Below, one piece after another: positions 20,768 through 30,857 of a stretch of 64,000 nucleotides of DNA. Position numbers and translations under genes: made by a program. The DNA is from Agapetus fuscipes. Its lineage: Eukaryota; Arthropoda; Insecta; Trichoptera; Glossosomatidae. The notes below the pieces were generated by a model. It did no database searches, was not told the DNA's origin, and was given only the letters and a program-made list of their open reading frames with translations. Position 1 is the first letter of the stretch. Every line of letters starts with the position of its first letter. The DNA is taken from NCBI GenBank assembly GCA_951799405.1, contig OX637354.1:806001-870000 (forward strand), given 5' to 3'.

Positions 20768-21111
20768 TAGGCCCGGTATTTTGAAGCAAAGTAAAGTTAA
20801 CTAAAATGCAATTTTAGTTAAATCATCATAATATTTCACTCACCGAATTTCGCCAGTAAATATTTAGTAACTGTAACTCTGCCGCCATTCCGCTAGGGGT
20901 CGCCAGAGCCTCTCCAGAGCTGCCTCCATTTTTTCCTATCCTGACATACCTCTTTCAATTCCTTTATATCCATCACCTTTTTCATGCATTTTCTTCTTTT
21001 ACGCTCACTTTGTGTATCCCATTCTTTCACAATCTCCTCAATCTGATCACTCCATACTTACAAGTAATAGTTAACTAAAATATTACTACACTTCAATATA
21101 CCTGGCCTTAG
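20768..21111. mobile_element. MITE-J with LINE-M fragment inside
   Basis: TTAGGCCCGGTATTTTGAAG at the left is mirrored by CTTCAATATACCTGGCCTTA at the right, and GTTAACTAAAAT is mirrored further in. A minus-strand LINE-M 3' fragment (20875-21060) lies between. Confidence 0.55.
20875..21060 (-). pseudogene. LINE-M 3' fragment
   Basis: It matches 50452-50640: GCCATTCCGCTAGGGGT 3' UTR and codons for the KKVMD-like C-terminus, followed by a truncated end. Confidence 0.65.
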
Positions 21112-21117
21112 TCTAAT

Positions 21118-21345
21118 CTGCATACAAGAGAGGTTATTTCATATGAGCAATGTTTGTATGTGTACTGGACCAATGTGTCTTATGAAAACTGGAAATGGAC
21201 TTCAAAAACATTTAAAACAATTCTCACACGATCGTGTTTTACGTTGTTTTCTTAGCTCAGATTGTGTAGAATGTGATTCTTAAGACAAATTCATTGAAAG
21301 GTCATCTTTGAATCGATGGCAGATAAAACAAACAAACACTGGGGC
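21118..21345. mobile_element. MITE-G, terminal repeats decayed
   Basis: Contains TTTGTATGTGTACTGGACCA, TTCTCACACGATCGTGTTTT and GCTCAGATTGTGTAGAATGT in the order seen at 52.9-53.1 kb. Confidence 0.65.
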
Positions 21346-21375
21346 GACGATATATAAATACATTTTTTTTTTCTT

Positions 21376-21596
21376 TACTTCCTTCACTTATAGGTTGGTA
21401 TGAGGCTGACCACCCATACTGTAAACAATGGTTCAATTTGAATGTCACCTCTTTTTCAGGGAAGGTCGGCAAGAGTTGCAGGGCTTATGTTCATTTGAGA
21501 TTGGGTTTTTTATACTGTAGGTTCACATGTGTGAGCGCGAAATTATGCGTGTCTGCTTGTGGGAATGCATTAATTATAAATCTCAAATGATACACT
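21376..21596 (+). repeat. A-module A1, directly upstream of LINE-A
   Basis: It runs from CCTTCACTTATAGGTTGG to CTCAAATGATACAC without its usual tail. The LINE-A coding sequence starts immediately after. Confidence 0.8.
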
Positions 21597-23404
21597 CCAG
21601 GAGTCAAAAGTGCTGCCGGTCAGATGGTATGGGAGAATGAAGAAGTATGCAAGAGATGGAAGAACTATTTTCAAGAAATTTTTGGTCAGGGTGAAAGAAG
21701 AATTTATGAACAGATAGATGAAGAGAATGAATTGAAGATTTTGAAAGAATAATTGATAGTGTCTATTTCACGTCTGAAGAATGGGAAGTCTGCTGGGTTT
21801 GATGGTATAAATGGTGAAATGTTGAAAGCAGGAGGTGAATGTGTGATAGATTGGATGTACGAATTATGTAAGCTTTGTGTGAATGCAGGAGTAGTACCGA
21901 TGGATTGGAGGAAGGCAGTCATTGTTCCCATTTACAAAGGTAAAGGGGACAAAAAAGACTGTCAGAACTTCAGACCAATCAGTCTACTCAGTATACCAGG
22001 AAAAGTCTTCTGTAAGGTGATCATAAAAAATGTGATTCTGACTACTAGTGAAAGGATTTCCGATATACAGTCCGGCTTTATGGCCGGTAGGGGCTGTGTT
22101 GATCAGATTTTTACTCTACGACAACTTGTTGAAAAACAATTGTCGGTGAGGGGAAAGCTGTTCACAGCCTTTGTAGATCTGGAAAAGGCTTTTGACTCAG
22201 TAGACAGAGGTATGTTATGGGATGTTTTGAAAGCATACGGAGTAAATGGGGCTCTCCTAGATGCGGTGCATGCGAACTATGAAAATAGTATGGCATGTGT
22301 TCGTATTGATGGTGAGTATAGTGAATGGTTTGAAGTTTATAAGGGTGTGAGGCAAGGATGTGTGATGAGTCCATGGCTATTTAACATAGTCATGGACAAG
22401 TGTGTCAGAGATGCTCGACTTAATGATTGTGGATTGATGATAGGAGGGAGCAAAGTGAGTGTTCTACTGTATGCAGATGATGCAGTTCTTGTATCTGATT
22501 CAGCAGTAGAATTGCAAACAATGCTCTCTAGATTGAATGAAGCTTTGTTAGGTAACCATTTGAAGTTGAATGCAAGTAAGACGAAAGTATTGATTTTTCA
22601 AAGAGATGATGAAAGTATGAATTTTGAATTTAAAATTAATGGAATGAATGTTGATGTCGTAAATGAGTTTGTATATCTGGGAAGTAAGTTTGAAAAAGAT
22701 GGAAGAATGTCCGGTGAATTTGAAAGAAGAATAATGAAAGGCAGGTGTGTACTGGGTGCGACCGCTTGCATCGCCAGGAACCAAAATCTCTCAAAAAATG
22801 TTAGATTGGCGGTGCACGGTGGTATACTAGTGCCCACCTTGATGTATGGAAGTGAAGCCTGGACGGTGAGTGAAAGGGAAATTAGTAAAGTCCATACAGT
22901 AGAAATGGACTATCTAAGAAGTATGATTGGGAAAAAACGAAGTGACAGGGTGAGGAATGATTTTGTAAGAGAGGAATGTGGTGTAAGGGAAAGTGTGAAA
23001 GTGAAGATTAAAAGAAGTATGTTAAGATGGTTCGGGCACATGGAGAGAATGAGTGATGAAAGATTGACGAAGAAAGTATATGTTGCTAGAATAGATGGAT
23101 GTCGTGGAAGAGGAAGACCGAGAAAGGTATGGATGGACCAAATTTTCGAAATAGCGAGTGAATGGAATATCCAGAGTCATAATAAAAGGAGAGCTTGTAT
23201 GAAAAAGGTTATGACTCTGGATGAAATGAAAGAAGTATGCAAGGACAGGAAGAAGTGGCGGCTAATCTGCAATGCTGATTTGTAATGTTGGTTTTTTAGT
23301 TTGCTACATTTTTTGCATAAGAAATTTTTGACTTTTTTTGTATAGATTTATTTTTAAGGTTTTGTTGTTTTTTTTTTGTAAACTTAAATGTCATTTATTA
23401 CTCG
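21597..23404 (+). CDS. LINE-A (RTE-like) reverse transcriptase, one stop codon
   Basis: The frame runs from about 21602 to 23285 with a single in-frame TAA at 21750-21752; downstream it is open for 510 codons. Blocks in order: LKNGKSAGFDGINGEMLK, FRPISLLSIPGKVFCK, FVDLEKAFDSVDR (palm), GVRQGCVMSPWLFNIVMD, VLLYADDAVLVS (YADD catalytic pair), FVYLGSKFEKDG. Then follow LMYGSEAWTVSEREISKV, RWFGHMERMSDERLTKKV and GRGRPRKVWMDQI, typical of RTE-group ORFs. The apurinic-type endonuclease is missing, so the copy is 5'-truncated. The 3' UTR (23286-23404) leads directly into an A2 module. It is not expected to be functional. Confidence 0.85.
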
Positions 23405-23655
23405 TATTCCTTGACTTATAGGTTGGTATGAGGCTGACCACCCATACTGTAAAAAATGGTTCACTTTGCCAATTTCACCCCTGTTTCAGGGAATGTCGGC
23501 AGGAGTTGCAGGGCTTATGTTCATTTGAGTTTGGATTTTATTTGTAAGTACACATTCAGCATTTGTAAGCGCGAACTACACGTGTTTGTTTGTGGGCATA
23601 CATCTGAGAGCTTTAAATGAATATATGCTTGCAACTTAGATTATAGATTATAGAT
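23405..23655 (+). repeat. A-module A2, 3' end of the LINE-A copy
   Basis: CCTTGACTTATAGGTTGG to TTAGATTATAGATTATAG. It is continuous with the LINE 3' UTR. Confidence 0.9.
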
Positions 23656-23683
23656 AGATACATATCTTTTCAGCTTAGATTTA

Positions 23684-23936
23684 GATAGTTCAGTTGGTAG
23701 AGTGCTTGCATTCCATGCCGATAGCTCGAGCTCGAACTCCACTAATGGTGTCTGAGATAAATTCCCGTTTCGGTGTTTATTGCAAACCCAAAACAAAATA
23801 CCGGCAAGGCCTACTCAGCCTTCACAAGAGATGAGTACAACCTCCTTCGGGAGCTGGGACCTCCCAATTCGACTGAAGTGGTAAGTAATTCCGGCAAACC
23901 TGTTAAAATAAATAGATTCCAATTGCCACATTCTCC
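23684..23936 (+). repeat. SINE-C
   Basis: Head ATAGTTCAGTTGGTAGAG with a damaged B box (CTCGAACTCC), body ending CAATTGCCACATTC. Confidence 0.7.
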
Positions 23937-24225
23937 ACAGACCGCCACTGGACGATCCTTTTACCATGGTCCTGCCTTGCAACGTGACCAGCCCAACGCC
24001 ACTTTAAGCAGGCCACTCACTGTATGACATTAGTGACACCAGTGCGTCTACGGATCTCCTGGTTTGGAACCCTGTCTCTGAAGCTGATTCCAGCATCACC
24101 CTTTCATGGCTCTTTGGCACGTCCTCAGTCTGTTGGTGAGTGAGCCCTTTTGTTTCCAAGCTATAGGTGGATACTGGAAGCACGCATGACTCAAAGACCC
24201 TGCGTTTTAGGTTAATAGGCATATT
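23937..24225 (-). pseudogene. LINE-R C-terminal fragment
   Basis: On the minus strand it encodes LINE-R residues seen more intact at 46.3 kb (QRAIERRMLGISLRDR-like and RRTGVTDVIQR-like blocks), here with indels and broken frames. Confidence 0.65.
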
Positions 24226-24540
24226 TTTTTTAAGAAATCCTGTCCGGGAGACTCCCTAGATTCTAGAGACTCTAAGGACCTATGGCACTTGTTTTTTGTG
24301 CCGCAGAGGTGTACGAGCTTGATCGTCGCTACAAAGCGCCAATACTCAAGCAATACCCAGTTGCTATAAGGCTGGATGGACCTATGGTGACCGGTCATTG
24401 GTAAAGGTTTATGAACTTTTTAACCCAGCGAAGAGCAAATTTGAAACTATAAATGGTGTATTTTTTGTGCTCCGCCGGGATTCGAACCCACAACCTTCCC
24501 ATTCAGAGTCCGCAGTGTTACCACTGAGCTACGGACCGCT
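24226..24540 (-). repeat. SINE-B with tail type 2
   Basis: AAGAAATCCTGTCCGGGAG at the left and TGAGCTACGGACCG at the right. The B box complement GGATTCGAACC is intact. Confidence 0.85.
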
Positions 24541-24830
24541 CAAAGCAATGGGCAGGCAATGGCAGTTACTTTCTGAAAATAGCTCCCTTTGTCAGGGGTA
24601 CTAGGTTTTTTTTTTAATTAACAATTCATTTTGTTGCCAATGGTGTATTTTCTACGTTTATAAAAAGAAATACAAAAATGAAAATTCTATTGTTCAATAT
24701 GAAAACACAAGCGTTTCGTCAGGTAGAAGAAATTTTGTAATTCTAGCTGGAAATTAGAGAAATATTTAAAAATGAATTCAAGGCACAGGTTTTTATGAGT
24801 GAAATTGTATTAAAATGAACGTGAGTGACT
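24541..24830. other. No recognised feature
   Basis: AT-rich spacer before the foldback element. CGTTTCGTCAGG near 24714 resembles part of the hammerhead core but has no partner sequence. Confidence 0.45.
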
Positions 24831-25025
24831 TAGTAGAACGGCACAGTGACCAAACGACATATGACATAGCGACACATGATTGAACGACACATGACAAAGC
24901 ATCCAAATTTCATTGATGTCATTGCGCTGGTTTGTCATAGTCATATTTTGTCATGTGATTCATAGTCATTGTGATATTCTGTCATGTGTCATTCTGTCTT
25001 GATATATTGTATTCTAAATTATTAA

Positions 25026-25318
25026 ATGTTAAGATGATTTATTTGCTGAGCGCTGTTTTTGTGTGAATAACACCACAAGAGCCTTCTCCAAGCTTGGTCA
25101 TCGCTATATAAAGCGCCAATTCTCAAGCAAGACCCAAATGCTGTAAGGCTGGATGGACTTTTAGTGACCGGTCTTTGGTAAAGTTATATGAATTTTTCAA
25201 CCCAGAGAAGAGCATATTTGAAAATATAAATGGTATATTTTTTATGCTCCGCCAGGGTTCCAACCCACAACCTTCCATTTACGAGTCAGAAGTGTTGCCC
25301 CTAGACTTTGGTTCAGTC
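25026..25318 (-). repeat. SINE-B with tail type 1 inside FB1
   Basis: GATGATTTATTTGCTGAGCG tail, body, and head ending CCCTAGACTTTGG. Confidence 0.8.
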
Positions 25319-25346
25319 ATGTGTTGTTTTGTCATGTCGCGCCCCC

Positions 25347-25583
25347 AGTTCTTGTTTGCCGTGTACGCCAATCTTGTCAAATATGACTTTTTCATGCAGT
25401 TGTCTTAAGAATCAAATTCTACACAATCTGAGCTAAGAAAAACCGTAAAACTAGATAATGTGAGAGTTCTTTTAAATATTTTTAAATAAATTTCTTGTTT
25501 TTATAAGACACATTGGTCCAGTACACATGCAAACATTGCTCATGTAAAATTTTCTCAATGGCGTATACGGCAAACAAGAACTA
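25347..25583. mobile_element. MITE-G, complete copy
   Basis: Ends AGTTCTTGTTTGCCGTGTAC and GTATACGGCAAACAAGAACT are inverted repeats; the core holds ACACAATCTGAGCTAAGAAA. A reverse copy occurs at 52886-53123, also between 15-bp arrays. Confidence 0.75.
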
Positions 25584-25710
25584 AGGCAGCGATGTGTCGT
25601 TATTTCATGTGTCGTTTTGTCACTGTGTCGTTCTAACAAGGAACCTACAATGGAAGCTCGTGTGAACTGTTGCGTCGCACAAAGACGCCGAGAAAATGGG
25701 AGACAGGGTT

Positions 25711-25801
25711 CGGCGGCAAAATGAAATGCTCTATGCCATAGAGCATTTCATTTTGCCGCCGTAGGTTTACATGCCATAGAGTCTATGGCATGTAAACCTA
25801 C
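25711..25801. repeat. Two abutting perfect hairpins
   Basis: Hairpin 1: 25711-25735 pairs with 25737-25761, 25 bp perfect with a 1-nt centre. Hairpin 2: 25761-25779 pairs with 25783-25801, 19 bp perfect with a 3-nt loop. Both share the motif ATGCCATAGA. Confidence 0.9.
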
Positions 25802-25805
25802 ATAT

Positions 25806-25960
25806 CTTGACTTGTACTTGTATCCAGCCGTTTTTCCTTTAAGAGAAGCCAGTACATCCACAGCAGTGTTTCCACTTTGTTCTGTCTCTTAACACTCTGA
25901 CTTGACTTACAGGTTGGTATGAGACATGATGCCACCAATGCCACCCCCGTTTTAGGGAAA
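25806..25960. repeat. LINE-K 3' fragment and A-module 5' fragment
   Basis: 25806-25905 matches the LINE-K 3' UTR (minus). 25905-25960 keeps ACAGGTTGGTATGAG of an A-module (plus). Confidence 0.5.
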
Positions 25961-25998
25961 GGCAGCCGGAATTTCGCTGAAAACACCTCTGAAGGTTT

Positions 25999-26043
25999 GT
26001 CCTGCACCTTGTCACCCCAGTCCAGAATGACAAGGTGCAGGAC
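25999..26043. repeat. Perfect 16-bp hairpin
   Basis: GTCCTGCACCTTGTCA pairs with TGACAAGGTGCAGGAC over a 13-nt loop. No downstream T-run supports a terminator; its role is unknown. Confidence 0.8.
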
Positions 26044-26494
26044 TTTTAGTGTGTACAAGAATTTTTCCATTCTTTAAATATTCTATGTATGTGAGGTGTT
26101 GCCATTAGTACACACCACTAAGTGTCTACCTGTTTCAGTAGACCGCAAATAACTTGCCAGGTCGACTTGAAAACTGCCAGTTCTTGTTCAGGGCTTTCAC
26201 GAGAAGCGGAACATAATGCTATTTACGGTGAGGAGACTTCGGGAGGGGAGGGGGGGGGGGGAGTGCGCAGCCTCATGCCAGCTCGCATCACTGGAGGAAG
26301 ACAAAGACATGCAGCGAAGGAGGGGGGTGTAGTGTAATTAACGTTAACTGAAATTTCAATAAACAACTGAAACTTAGTTTTCAATTAACAAATTAAACTT
26401 TAAGCTTTTACTTAACACTTATCAAGACCGTGACTGAATTGTGCGTTTGAAATTAATCAATGCCGGTTTGAGTCCTTGACCGTAGAGCCTATCG
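26044..26494. other. No gene; G-rich tract at about 26238-26261
   Basis: A G run (GGGAGGGGAGGGG and following) could form a quadruplex on the plus strand. Otherwise nothing recognisable. Confidence 0.5.
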
Positions 26495-26736
26495 ACTGCT
26501 CCAAGGAAGACAGCACTAAGTCAAAAAAAGATAGTTTTGCAGGAGAGCCAATTGAATGTTATTTATTCCATGGACTACAATGCATAAACTATTTTTTACA
26601 TTCATTTATTAACGAATTTAAAATAGATAGAGACACGGCTGTCATCTTGGAATGAAGATAATGATTTGTTACCTTCAGAAATGAAATAAGTCAAAAACCT
26701 CAATTTCGGAGTTACTGCTTTCTTCCTTGGAGCAGT
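26495..26736. mobile_element. MITE-K, small inverted-repeat element
   Basis: ACTGCTCCAAGGAAGA at 26495 is mirrored by TTCCTTGGAGCAGT ending 26736, 242 bp apart. There is no coding capacity. Confidence 0.5.
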
Positions 26737-26765
26737 TGAAAAAGTTTGAGCTATCAATCATTAAT

Positions 26766-27263
26766 CTTTAATACAAGTTGCAAAGATGTGTTACACTAAG
26801 ATTCCCATACGCAGACACCGGACACTTGCAAGTTCGCGCTTGCACATTACCGACCTATAAGTCAAGGAACATACACAACAAATTACATTTAACATTGTAA
26901 ACATAACATATTATGTGACATTGGGGATTCACATTACATGCATTTTCACAAGCAGGCACGTATAAGTTCGCGCTTGTACACGCCGCATGTGAACCTACAA
27001 CATAAAAATCCAATCTCAAATGAATATCTAATCTAATCTAGTCTAAGTTGCAAATATATGGAACATTGAGGATTCGCATTATATGCATTCTCACAAGTAG
27101 ACACGTATAGGTTCGCGCTTGCCTCATGTGGACCTGCAACGAAAAACCCAAAATTTAGCCCTATAACTCTTGCCGACATTCCCTGAAACAGAGGTGAGAT
27201 TGGCAAAGTGAGCCATTTTTTACAGAATGGGTGGTATTTTTCATAATAACCTACAAGTCAAGG
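26766..27263 (-). repeat. Three A-module pieces, one nested in another
   Basis: 26766-26895 is an internally deleted copy. 26918-27023 is the 3' part of another, broken after CTCAAATGAATAT by a third nearly complete copy (27024-27263) with its own TCTAATC tail. Confidence 0.7.
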
Positions 27264-27954
27264 AAAATTGGTGACAATAATGGAAGCAAGACTAAGAATT
27301 TTTGTTATTTTTTTTCAGATGCAGAGAATACCAGCAAACAAAATATTTAAATAAAATTATTTTAAAGTCCATCTCAAAATGCCGTCATCTAGAGAAATGA
27401 CAAGAAAGTATTAATAATAAATAATTAAACAAAAAATAATGAACGAAGGCGAAAGAAGTAACCAAAGAAATCCGTGTAATATTTATAAAATAAATTATTA
27501 AAAAATATATCCAAAAATGTAGTCAAATAAATGAATTACTATTTATGTATAATAAATAACAAAGATATTTTATTAAATATTTACATTAAAAAAGAGCTTT
27601 TAAAGATATTTATGATACACATAAAAAATCTATTTTAATAAAATATTGTATTCAATGCAAAATTAAATATTTTTAACAGAAATAATATATATTTAAAAAA
27701 CAGTAACATTTGAAATTGGAGGACGCTGAAGACCTTTTATTATTTTTTTTATTAAAGAACCATTTTCAAAATTCAAAATCTAAAAATATTTATTAATTTT
27801 TGGACATCTATTCTCTTGAATTGATTATCTTATACAACTTCAATACATGGTCCTAAAACTTTAAAGAGTAAAATAAAATATTAAAACTGTTTGGTGGACT
27901 TAACCAAAAAAATTGGTTGAAGATTGTGAATTGTGTGATGCAGTGAAGAAGTGA
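27264..27954. other. Very AT-rich, repeat-poor stretch
   Basis: About 690 bp with no SINE, LINE or MITE that I can detect. It lies immediately upstream of the candidate exon and would suit an intron or 5' flank. Confidence 0.5.
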
Positions 27955-27994
27955 TTGTGTTTTTCTGTCCACCTGTGGGTTCTGGTCATCCAAG

Positions 27995-28104
27995 AGTTCT
28001 CCGGAATGGTTCCCCTGGCCCTGAACATCTTCCTTTGTATCATCAGCGCCTTTGGACTCCTCCTCAATGGCTACATCCTGGCCGTCATCGTGTTGACCAA
28101 GCAG
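27995..28104 (+). CDS. Candidate host exon: transmembrane helix, possibly TM1 of a 7TM receptor
   Basis: A pyrimidine-rich tract (TGTTTTTCTGTCC) and an AG at 27994-27995 could serve as acceptor region. The exon ends AAGCAG followed by GTGAGA, a good donor, in phase 0. The peptide from 28006 is MVPLALNIFLCIISAFGLLL then NGYILAVIVLTKQ: one long hydrophobic helix ending in a basic residue. The third-position bias toward C/G contrasts with AT-rich flanks. The N-G-x-x-L-A-V-I pattern resembles the first helix of rhodopsin-family receptors; a class C receptor or another membrane protein is possible. No second exon was found in the window. Confidence 0.45.
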
Positions 28105-28200
28105 GTGAGAAAAATATACGAGTATAATGTATATATGCATGTTTAGCTTTAAGTTTTCACGGGTATTTTTCATGTTTATTGGTTTCCGGGTAATTTGTTG
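28105..28200 (+). other. Putative intron start
   Basis: It follows the donor GTGAGAAAAAT. AT-rich, no features before the hammerhead-type unit. Confidence 0.35.
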
Positions 28201-28204
28201 ACTA

Positions 28205-28400
28205 TGCTTGTTCTTGAGCCGACGTTTCGAACCGGTCATACGATTCGTCATCATCAGGGCGGTCCCTTTGCGTGCGCGGTTGGCCTTCGACTGGTTTGTG
28301 ATGCGCTTCTGTTGCGGTTCGGTGCGGGAAGGGTGAGGAGGGGGGCTCATACACCTTTTGCTTGCCCATCCCCTGCTTCACCCCCTCAGTACGTACATCG
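28205..28400 (-). mobile_element. Penelope-like 3' region with degenerate hammerhead motif
   Basis: Minus strand: GCC, CTGATGA, GAAA, minimal stem III ACGT, C, GGC. Stem I is 3 bp. Stem II is offset from the canonical position (CGAATCG/CGGTTCG). The adjoining GC-rich 140 bp has no other match. Confidence 0.4.
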
Positions 28401-28401
28401 C

Positions 28402-28770
28402 ATGATGATAAGGCAAAAGAAGAGAGAAATGCAGCCGCTGGGTGAATGTGAGTTGAGTAAAGTATGTACGGTTGAAATGGCTTACATGAGAGCAATGACT
28501 GGAAAGACACTGAATGATAGAGTTCGCAATGATTGTGTGATGAACGAGTGTGGTGTAAAAGAAAAGTTGAGAATGAAAGTACGAAAAAGCGCGATGAGAT
28601 GGTCCGGACATCTTAATGGATGGTGAACGACTAATGAAGAAAGTGTAAAGAGGAAATTTCAGAGGAAAGCGTGGAAGGGGAAGACCGAAAAAAGAAACGA
28701 TAGACCAAATAGGTGAGATTGTGAAAGAATGGAACTTGCTTTAAAAATCATCATCATCATCATCATCATG
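28402..28770 (+). pseudogene. LINE-K C-terminus with (ATC)n tail
   Basis: Encodes CELSKVCTVEMAYMRAMTGK, RVRNDCVMNECGVKEK and SAMRWSGHL. A frameshift follows, then GRGRPKK-like codons, and it ends in ATCATCATC (28747-28770). It corresponds to the 12.2-12.66 kb LINE-K copy. Confidence 0.75.
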
Positions 28771-28796
28771 CGTTCTCAAAACTTCTTATTCAATGT

Positions 28797-28985
28797 AGTT
28801 GTCACAAATTCTAATTATTTTTTTTGTCACAAAATCTAATTCAATATTGTTGTCACAAATTCTAATTCAATACCTTTGTCATAAATTCTACTTCAAATTT
28901 TTTTGTCACAAATTCATATTTAATATTTTTGTCACAAAATCTAATTCAATATTTTGTCACAAATTACAATTCAATATTTTTGTCA
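28797..28985. repeat. Minisatellite, unit about 25-30 bp
   Basis: About seven copies of TTTTTGTCACAAATTCTAAT followed by TCAATA, with small indels. Confidence 0.85.
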
Positions 28986-28989
28986 GGAG

Positions 28990-29205
28990 TTGCTCTCACG
29001 ATGATGATGACTTATGTACATAATATAGAAGTTTCACTTTTTGTAAAGTAAATCAAACGCACAACTCCATAGAGACGGACTGCCAGTAGTAATCGTTTGC
29101 TTGTCGCACACTCCTTCTGCACATTATTTAACCTTTATTGCACATTCAGACGGAGATAGCTGTTGATTTTACTAAAATTATATAACAGGAACCATGACTT
29201 TCAGT
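28990..29205. other. No recognised feature
   Basis: No frame or repeat match; it ends at a short (TAATC)n tract. Confidence 0.45.
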
Positions 29206-29242
29206 ATTTGTCTAATCTAATCTAATCTAATTGTAATAAAAT

Positions 29243-29279
29243 TGTCCTGATGATGCATTGTAGGCGAAAGTGCTAGACA
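29243..29279 (+). ncRNA. Hammerhead-ribozyme-like motif 3
   Basis: Stem I TGTC/GACA, core CTGATGA, stem II GC/GC, core GAAA, stem III AG/CT with loop TG, cleavage-site A. Stem III differs from motifs 1 and 4 (AA/TT) by a compensatory change. The GTGAATTGGAAC segment follows, as in the other units. Confidence 0.6.
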
Positions 29280-29319
29280 GAAATAAAATTGTAAAAAGTG
29301 AATTGGAACTTTGTTCTAA

Positions 29320-29572
29320 TCTAATCTAAGCTGCAAAGATATATATCATTTAAGATTTATATTAAATGCATTCCCACAAGCAGACATGTATAATTTCGCG
29401 CTAACACATGCCGCATGTGGACCTACAATATAAAAACCCAATCTCAAATGAACATAAGCCCTGCAACTCTTGCCGTCCTTCCCTGAAACAGGGGTGACAT
29501 TGGCAAAGTGAACCACTTTTTACAGTATGGGTGGTCAGCCGCATACCAACCTATAAGTCAAGGAACTTAATG
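29320..29572 (-). repeat. A-module A1
   Basis: The TCTAATCTAAGCTGC tail is at the left and AAGTCAAGGAA at the right. It lies between a hammerhead unit and its terminal motif (AATGGACTTTCACTGTG at 29610). Confidence 0.85.
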
Positions 29573-29642
29573 TTAATTTGCTTGTTAATTTGATTAATAT
29601 CCAATGGACTTTCACTGTGTAAACCACCAAACCCATAAAAAT

Positions 29643-29885
29643 AATCTAATCCAAGTTGCAAAGATATGTAACATTGGGTATTCACATTTTATGCATTTTC
29701 ACAAGCAGTTACGTATATGTTCGCGCTTAAGCGTGCCGCATGTGGACTTAAAACATAGAAATCCAAATCTCAAATGAACATACACCCTGCGACCTTTCTC
29801 GAAACAGGGGTGGCATTGCCAAAGTGAACCGTTTTCTGCAGCATCGGTGGTCAGCCGCATATCAACCTATAAGTTAAGAAACATA
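29643..29885 (-). repeat. A-module, diverged
   Basis: CTAATCCAAGTTGCAAAG to CAACCTATAAGTTAAG. Confidence 0.75.
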
Positions 29886-29935
29886 CACGTTAGATATTGA
29901 ACGGGGGGGAGTTTAAATTTTTTAGATATTAGCAT

Positions 29936-30193
29936 TCCTTGACTTATAGGTTGGTATGAGGCTAACCACCCTTACTTTAAAAAATGGTTAACTTTGCCAA
30001 TATCACCCCTGTTTCAAGGAAGGTCGGCAAGAGTTGCAGGGCTTATGTTCATTTGAGATTGGGTTTTTTTTATATTGTAGGTCCACATGCGGCATGTGTG
30101 AGCGCAAAATTATGCGTGTCTGTTTGTGGAAATGCATTTAATATGAATCTCAAATTATACACATCTTCGCAACTTAGATCTAGATTTAGATTA
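29936..30193 (+). repeat. A-module A1
   Basis: CCTTGACTTATAGGTTGG to CTTAGATCTAGATTTAGATT. Confidence 0.85.
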
Positions 30194-30239
30194 GCATCCA
30201 AATTGTAATTAGTAAATTTAAATTTGGACTCTTGATAAT

Positions 30240-30560
30240 GACCTGAGTATTGAAGGTCGAAAGTGCTCGAGGTATAATATATTATTGTGAAAATAAAACT
30301 ACGTTTTAGAAACAAATTATTTAATTTTAAATTTGGAGTATTTAAAAAGCTAACATATACAGACACCATAATACAAGCAAGAAATAAAATGAAAAGGGAA
30401 TTAAAACATTTTTTTTTCCGATTGAATATTTAAATAAATTTAAACTGTAGTCTTCATTAAAAAGAACCCGCTTCCAAACATAACAATATTATCATTTACT
30501 GTCCCCATCTGTTAGGCCTTCAATCCATCAACATTCCCCTCACGTGTTGTATCCCTTGTT
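30240..30560. other. Eroded hammerhead-type unit and AT-rich spacer
   Basis: CCTGAGTATTGAAGGTCGAA resembles the core but CTGANGA reads CTGAGTA. After about 30300 there is only AT-rich sequence. Confidence 0.35.
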
Positions 30561-30589
30561 TGTCACGCATGGCACGCGTCACGCGGCAC

Positions 30590-30765
30590 GTGTGGTGTCA
30601 TCAATACGACAATATCCCCATCCCAAGGATTCTCTGCCTCTTCCAGGAAGTCGAACGAGTGTTGGAGAACGGAAAGTATGAGAAACGTGATGAATATGAG
30701 GCTGAAGAAGGTCAGGATATATACAAATCGTTTTTTTTTTGTAGCCACACCACAATAGGTGCACG
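30590..30765 (-). other. Possible exon-like island with a hydrophobic helix
   Basis: The minus frame (30748-30563) gives KKKRFVYILTFFSLIFITFL followed by ILSVLQHSFDFLEEAENPWD, like a signal-anchor with its luminal neck. GC content is higher than around it. There is no ATG, and no convincing donor or acceptor pair on either strand, so it is only a candidate. Confidence 0.2.
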
Positions 30766-30857
30766 GTTACTGCATTGGTCAACATTCAACATCAAACTTC
30801 ACAAGAACAACTTCGAGAATACCTTGCATGTTTTCTGAAATATTGATTAAAATCGGT

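Larger units (their letters stand above)
24831..25637. mobile_element. Foldback-like element FB1
   Basis: The left end GTAGAACGGCACAGTGAC and the right end GTCACTGTGTCGTTCTAAC are inverted repeats. Each continues inward as tandem 15-bp units (ACGACACATGACATA and complement). Between them lie a SINE-B (25026-25318) and a MITE-G (25347-25583). Terminal inverted repeats built of short tandem repeats are the hallmark of foldback-type transposons; no transposase is present here. Confidence 0.65.

Noticed and set aside
24714..24727. Additional hammerhead from CGTTTCGTCAGG
   Set aside because: Only the GAAAC half is present on the minus strand and there is no CTGANGA box or stem II.
27853..28350. 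165-aa minus-strand ORF opposite the candidate exon
   Set aside because: Low-complexity acidic and basic peptide, no splice signals on that strand; the plus strand has the coherent helix and a good donor.
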